From Gordonia sihwensis NBRC 108236 (GTDB lineage Bacteria > Actinomycetota > Actinomycetes > Mycobacteriales > Mycobacteriaceae), in contig NZ_BANU01000005.1 in the NCBI RefSeq assembly GCF_000333035.1, positions 1-64,000 on the forward strand: 64,000 bases of DNA. Direction: 5' to 3'. Position numbers and translations under genes: made by a program. This document shows, in pieces, positions 62,213 through 64,000 of this stretch. The notes beneath the pieces are model-generated. The model made no database searches. It was given only the letters and a program-made list of their open reading frames with translations, and was not told the DNA's origin. Position 1 is the first letter of the stretch; each line of letters starts with the position of its first letter.

Positions 62213-62218
62213 AGCGTA
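62213..62218 (-). promoter_or_regulatory. -10 element of the membrane protein gene (leaderless)
   Basis: TACGCT on the minus strand, six bases before ATG 62206. Confidence 0.5.
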
Positions 62219-62930
62219 GCCGCCATGGGCGTTGTGCAAGCGGGCATCGCGTGGCTTAATGGACCAGCCGTCGTACGACCTCCCGAAAGAAGATGGGCAG
62301 GAGGGTCTTGGAGGTCCACTCGGCTTCGAAGTCCGACCCGTAAGTGCCAAGCCGGATGTTGACTCGTGTCGTATGGGCTGCCGGATTCAACTTGACATAA
62401 TGTATCTTATCGGCTCGGGTTCCATGTCCATATATGCAACTCGCCAGTCGACGACAGTTCAGCGCGTTTTGCACACAACTGGCAATTGTTGAGAAGTACT
62501 TAACCGATTGAGCTGGGTCTGCTTGTTGGAAACCTCAGCTTTCGGCAATCCTAGTTGGCCAGTTCGATCAAAGCAGTTGGCCAAAGCATGGTTCGCGGTC
62601 CCATAGTTTATCGTCACTGTGACGATGACCAGACGCGCGGGCCGCCGCACCTGGGCCGCTGCGCCGTCCTCGTGACCCGACCGCTCGTAGGTCTCAGGAT
62701 TGGGTCGCGCGAGGGCAATACACGCTGCAATACTCCCGCCTCCACCACGATGCGAGCACCACTTCGCAGCGTCGTGGACCGTCCGGTTCGTTCTTGCCAA
62801 GGTGCATCGCTGAGGCCACACGACCGGTCACGCCGCCATTGACCCGCGAAGGCGGCTACCCGATACACACCGAACTCGCCCCGAACGCTTGCACGCCAGT
62901 TGCTGATTATTCCGTTGATGCTATATATCT
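62219..62930. other. Gene-free, lower-GC stretch
   Basis: About 700 bases without a believable gene. The part near 62380-62620 is visibly richer in A/T than the rest of the window, with promoter-like TTGACA at 62393-62398 and a pair of direct repeats. Frames crossing it lack codon bias and any recognisable motif. It looks like acquired or decayed DNA. Confidence 0.5.
62553..62583. repeat. Pair of direct repeats AGTTGGCCA
   Basis: Copies at 62553-62561 and 62575-62583, 22 bases apart (two helical turns), in non-coding lower-GC DNA. Could be a protein-binding pair or chance. Confidence 0.35.
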
Positions 62931-62948
62931 CTCCCGGTATACTCGGAG
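62931..62948. promoter_or_regulatory. Toxin-antitoxin promoter with palindromic operator
   Basis: The -10 element TATACT (62938-62943) ends six bases before GTG 62950. It sits inside an interrupted palindrome, CTCC-N2-GTATAC-N2-GGAG, a likely site for autoregulation by the antitoxin. Confidence 0.5.
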
Positions 62949-62949
62949 G

Positions 62950-63303
62950 GTGGGAATCGAGCGGGGATCGACGTGGCAGATTGAGCTGAGTGAAGAGGTG
63001 CGCAGTTGGCTCGACGGGCTCACAGTGAAGGGACGGGCACAGGCGTTCCGGGCACTCGACCTCCTGGCCGTCGAAGGTGCCATGCTCCGAATGCCGCACA
63101 GTCGCAAGCTCGACGAGAATCTCTGGGAACTCCGGTTTCGCTGTGATCAAGTCAACCAGCGAATCGCCTACACCATCCAGCCTGAGCGCCGCGTGATCAC
63201 GTTGACGACGTTCCGCAAGCAGCGCAACAACGAGCGCAAAGAAGTCCAGCGAGCCCGCAGTGTGCTGCGCCGCCGGGATCAGGAGAAGGAAGGGAAATCA
63301 TGA
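62950..63303 (+). CDS. HigB/RelE-type toxin (type II toxin-antitoxin)
   Basis: 117 aa of the phage-derived Gp49-like/HigB toxin family: TWQIELSEEVRSWLDGL, LLAVEGAMLRMPHSRKLDEN, LWELRFRCDQVNQRIAYTIQ and ITLTTFRKQRNNERKEVQRA. Such proteins are ribosome-dependent mRNA interferases. Toxin first, antitoxin second is the HigBA order. GTG 62950 is supported by the leaderless -10 and the family's usual N-terminus. The stop overlaps the antitoxin start by four bases. Confidence 0.88.
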   Translation: MGIERGSTWQIELSEEVRSWLDGLTVKGRAQAFRALDLLAVEGAMLRMPHSRKLDENLWELRFRCDQVNQRIAYTIQPERRVITLTTFRKQRNNERKEVQRARSVLRRRDQEKEGKS

Positions 63304-63596
63304 CCAACTACACCGAGTACAAGCAGGCGGCGCTCGCCGACCTCACCGCCGCCGAGCGTGAGGTCTACGACCAGGCATACGAAACCGCCGGAGTCGTGAT
63401 GGAGCTAGCAGGAATCGCCTACCAGGCTCGAATCGACGCCGGACTCACCCAAGCCCAGCTCGCAGAACGGATGGGCACCACTCAAAGCTCCGTCGCCGCC
63501 GTCGAGAACGGTTCCCGCACTCCCACCGTCAACTTTCTCGAGCGCCTCGCCCGCGCCTGCGGCGCCCGCCTCACCGTCAGCATCGACGCCGCCTGA
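63300..63596 (+). CDS. HigA-type antitoxin, XRE family
   Basis: 98 aa. A helical N-terminus (YTEYKQAALADLTAAEREVY) followed by an XRE helix-turn-helix (AGLTQAQLAERMGTTQSSVA, AVENGSRTPTVNFLERLARA) that should bind the operator before the toxin gene and neutralise the toxin. ATG 63300 overlaps the toxin stop. The A/G-rich GAAGGAAGGG gives a good ribosome site. Confidence 0.9.
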   Translation: MTNYTEYKQAALADLTAAEREVYDQAYETAGVVMELAGIAYQARIDAGLTQAQLAERMGTTQSSVAAVENGSRTPTVNFLERLARACGARLTVSIDAA

Positions 63597-63651
63597 CCTC
63601 GCCCCCGGTCATGCATCAGCAAGTGCTCGCCGCCTGGGGCCGCTTGGTGGA

Positions 63652-63981
63652 TCATCCCTCTCGCACTTGCGGTCTATGCCAGTCGGACGGGTGTCGTCGC
63701 CACGATCGACTCCGTAAAGTGCTCGCCGCGTGCAGTTCAGCTCGAACCCAGCCTCCATCCTCGCCGACCAGGAAGTCGCCGATGGTGGTTGCGGCGATAG
63801 TTGGCCCCGCTGGTACTCGGGTCCCGAACCAACTCGCAGGTTCGATCTCTACCGGGTAATTCACGGCTCGCGACTTGAGGTCGGGAGACGCACCTTCGGA
63901 AGGCCACAACTCGATGGCGTGCTTCGAATCTTCTACAATTAGATTTCCGTCGAGAACGAATGATCGCTCTTGTATTCCCAT
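63652..63981 (-). CDS. Possible hypothetical protein or gene remnant
   Basis: 109 codons. The first 75 (MGIQERSFVLDGNLIVEDSK; later PASWFGTRVPAGPTIAATTI and DFLVGEDGGWVRAEL) look like coding sequence, while the last 30 are Arg/Ser/Trp-rich and look out of frame. No ribosome site is clear and no family is recognised. It may be the start of a broken gene. The rest of 63597-64000 holds nothing else I can support. Confidence 0.3.
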   Translation of the reverse strand: MGIQERSFVLDGNLIVEDSKHAIELWPSEGASPDLKSRAVNYPVEIEPASWFGTRVPAGPTIAATTIGDFLVGEDGGWVRAELHAASTLRSRSWRRHPSDWHRPQVREG

Positions 63982-64000
63982 AGAACGGTCAGGCGAACCA

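Noticed and set aside
62459..62821. Open frames in the lower-GC stretch as a gene
   Set aside because: No codon bias, ribosome site or recognisable motif; several frames on both strands are equally open.
1..64000. CRISPR arrays, rRNA, intact insertion sequences, prophage
   Set aside because: No regularly spaced repeats, no rRNA-like segments, no complete transposase and no phage structural genes were seen when reading the window.

Overview
This 64 kb window is high-GC DNA from an actinobacterium of the order Mycobacteriales, most likely Gordonia or a close relative. This is inferred from two EmbA/B/C-type arabinosyltransferases (arabinogalactan/LAM cell wall), RbpA, split Lnt/Ppm1, a DUF222/13E12 HNH protein, a mycofactocin-type dehydrogenase, and gene order closely paralleling Mycobacterium tuberculosis (helY - DUF4333 protein - 5'-3' exonuclease - pepE, then Rv2074-like - Rv2073c-like - cobL-M-K / cobIJ-H-G / cobN - fxsA - lnt - ppm1 - rbpA). 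No rRNA, tRNA or CRISPR array was seen.

Layout. 1-7 kb: the 3' part of helY, a DUF4333 membrane protein, a 5'-3' exonuclease divergent from pepE, a DUF222-HNH protein and an IS110-type transposase relic. 7-18.3 kb: an Rv2074-like flavin/F420 protein, a DprE2-like SDR fused by start/stop overlap to cobL-cobM-cobK, convergent with cobG-cobH-cobIJ; cobN follows a cobalamin riboswitch and is divergent from cobG. Together these make much of the aerobic corrin ring pathway (precorrin-3B synthesis to cobalt insertion). 18.4-25 kb: fxsA, an amidohydrolase, lnt and ppm1 (lipoprotein N-acylation and polyprenyl-phosphomannose synthesis), rbpA, then a small zinc-ribbon protein, a class III nucleotidyl cyclase and a small Cys protein. 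25-28.6 kb: a dienoyl-CoA-isomerase-like crotonase, a membrane alpha/beta-hydrolase and a VOC protein.

28.6-34.1 kb is a five-gene sulfur-scavenging operon (sfnG, two DszC/SfnB-like flavin monooxygenases, ssuD, flavin reductase). 34.3-39.4 kb: LON-domain protein, pirin, GNAT, flotillin + NfeD-like pair, old yellow enzyme. 39.4-46 kb: two overlapping emb genes. 46.2-50.8 kb: mycofactocin-type SDR, LLM flavin enzyme, MFS exporter, TetR regulator with a clear operator, small secreted protein. 50.9-52.3 kb: a decayed choloylglycine-hydrolase-type gene and metA.

52.4-57.4 kb is a zinc-uptake locus of the AztABCD type around a divergent promoter with a candidate Zur site; it encodes two AztD-like beta-propeller proteins that keep different His clusters. 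57.4-59.5 kb: arsenite resistance (arsR-acr3) and a NadR-like ATPase. 59.6-61.6 kb: a FUSC membrane protein gene broken by a frameshift. The last 2 kb has lower GC, a HigB/HigA-type toxin-antitoxin pair and little else, and looks like an accessory patch.

Many genes have a TANNNT -10 element 6-8 bases before the start codon, the signature of leaderless transcription, and this was used to choose several starts.
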